Positions 63,278 to 64,000 of a DNA stretch of 64,000 nt are shown here, one piece after another. The stretch spans positions 1,736,001-1,800,000 of the forward strand of contig NZ_CP031728.1 of the NCBI RefSeq assembly GCF_008806975.1. Direction: 5' to 3'. The stretch's first letter is position 1; each line of letters opens with the position of its first letter. Below the pieces are notes generated by a model, which saw nothing but the letters and a program-made list of their open reading frames with translations, searched no databases and was not told where the DNA came from. Source of the DNA: Cellvibrio sp. KY-GH-1 (lineage in GTDB: Bacteria > Pseudomonadota > Gammaproteobacteria > Pseudomonadales > Cellvibrionaceae). Position numbers and translations under genes: made by a program.

Positions 63278-64000
63278 CTATTTAAACGGGTCGTAGAGAT
63301 ACTGCTTATAATTTTCTGAAAATGAATCTTCATATCCAGTTTTCAGTATGAAGCGTTTACGCTGATTCAATTTGGCAAAAATTAAGTCCTCAGAAAAATG
63401 CGTCATAAACAGTTTCTCTAAGGATCCATCTTGTTTGGCTATCGACAAACCCAATTCAATTTTTTTAACTAATTCCGCATTGAGGTTATTGAAATAAAGC
63501 TTATAAGGCATGGTGTAAATTAATACAAAACTCTCGTCATAAATTAAATTGCCGTAGTGTTTAAATTGGATTGCCTCACGACGCAATTCGTTGACCCCTC
63601 GACATACCATGTCGACTCTATTGCTGACCACCATTTTAAACAAGCTGGTGTAAACCGGTACTTCTATGACCTTGAAGCCATTCGCGGTCAATATGGGTAT
63701 GTCTGGCCAATTGGTTCCTTGCCCAATCGTAAATTGGCGCAACTCTTCAATAGAAGTTACTTTTTCAATTTTTTTGCTAGCGTTCGGCGAGACAAAACAA
63801 ATTCGATAGGATAGCAACCCATGATCCAATGGAAAATCCACGGCTTGCAGATTATCCGTACCTAATTGTTCAACGTTCACACCCCCGGGCGAAAAATAGT
63901 TGGGGTAAACATTTTTTTTCAATTCATGAATTGACCGGGCGTAACTGATTGACGCTGGCAAGGGAGTAAACACAATTCGCTCGTTGGGCAGACTTTTGCT
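63278..64000 (-). CDS. Periplasmic solute-binding-like protein (cut by window edge)
   Basis: At least 240 residues; the open frame runs off the window end and includes SLPNERIVFTPLPASISYARS, so an apparent start at 63973 is internal. The visible part resembles SBP_bac_3 proteins: ISYRICFVSPNASKKI, SIEELRQFTIGQGTNWPD, SNRVDMVCRGVNELRREA, FVLIYTMPYKLYFNN and LEKLFMTHFSEDL. The signal peptide would lie outside the window. It has no neighbour here that reveals its ligand. Confidence 0.7.
   Translation of the reverse strand, partial: SKSLPNERIVFTPLPASISYARSIHELKKNVYPNYFSPGGVNVEQLGTDNLQAVDFPLDHGLLSYRICFVSPNASKKIEKVTSIEELRQFTIGQGTNWPDIPILTANGFKVIEVPVYTSLFKMVVSNRVDMVCRGVNELRREAIQFKHYGNLIYDESFVLIYTMPYKLYFNNLNAELVKKIELGLSIAKQDGSLEKLFMTHFSEDLIFAKLNQRKRFILKTGYEDSFSENYKQYLYDPFK

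Overview
The window comes from a Gram-negative gammaproteobacterium, most likely Cellvibrio or a close relative (inferred from gene content, not proven). Pointers are the ffs-dnaX-ybaB-recR order, TonB-dependent receptors, a YfiR/c-di-GMP signalling operon, MetR with the MesD/MesX methionine synthase, and moderate G+C. All coordinates and starts were read by eye; no database search was run.

Layout. 1-3100 (minus): ffs (SRP RNA), dnaX, ybaB and recR. dnaX carries a complete programmed -1 frameshift signal. 3400-8640 (plus): thiol peroxidase tpx, then a PAS histidine kinase, a small response regulator and a REC-PAS-GGDEF-EAL protein. 8650-13400: metR diverging from mesX, mesD, a flavin reductase and a TauE/SafE permease, which together form a folate-independent methionine-synthesis locus. 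13490-23470 (minus): a signalling/uptake operon of a YfiR-like periplasmic protein, a BarA-type hybrid kinase, a REC-PAS-GGDEF-EAL protein and two tandem TonB-dependent receptors. 23700-32260 (mostly plus): a QueD-like protein, a DUF6164 protein (minus), a four-gene MCE (Mla-like) lipid transport operon, ldhA and an alpha-glucan phosphorylase.

32400-52380 is a biosynthetic cluster. A 5021-residue NRPS (C-A-T, C-A-T-E, C-A-T, C-A-T-TE) faces a divergent carbamoyltransferase/methyltransferase pair and is followed by an MFS exporter. The binding-pocket residues suggest Gly, D-Ser, Pro and a basic residue. No known product was recognised.

52390-64000 is a mosaic region. An IS1182-type element sits in the terminator shared by the MFS gene and purU and has duplicated that terminator. 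It is followed by purU, a YefM/YoeB toxin-antitoxin pair with a recognisable operator, and a frameshifted DUF1780-like gene. Next come a solute-binding lipoprotein and a lipoprotein/peptidoglycan-hydrolase pair flanked by direct repeats, one of which carries a decayed copy of the neighbouring old yellow enzyme gene. The window ends with that enzyme, a LysR regulator, a branched-chain-type aminotransferase, a frameshifted phzF-like gene and a truncated solute-binding protein gene.

The points I rank highest are the NRPS/carbamoyltransferase cluster, the dnaX recoding signal, the MesD/MesX locus, the repeat-bounded hydrolase/lipoprotein island, and the terminator-duplicating IS.
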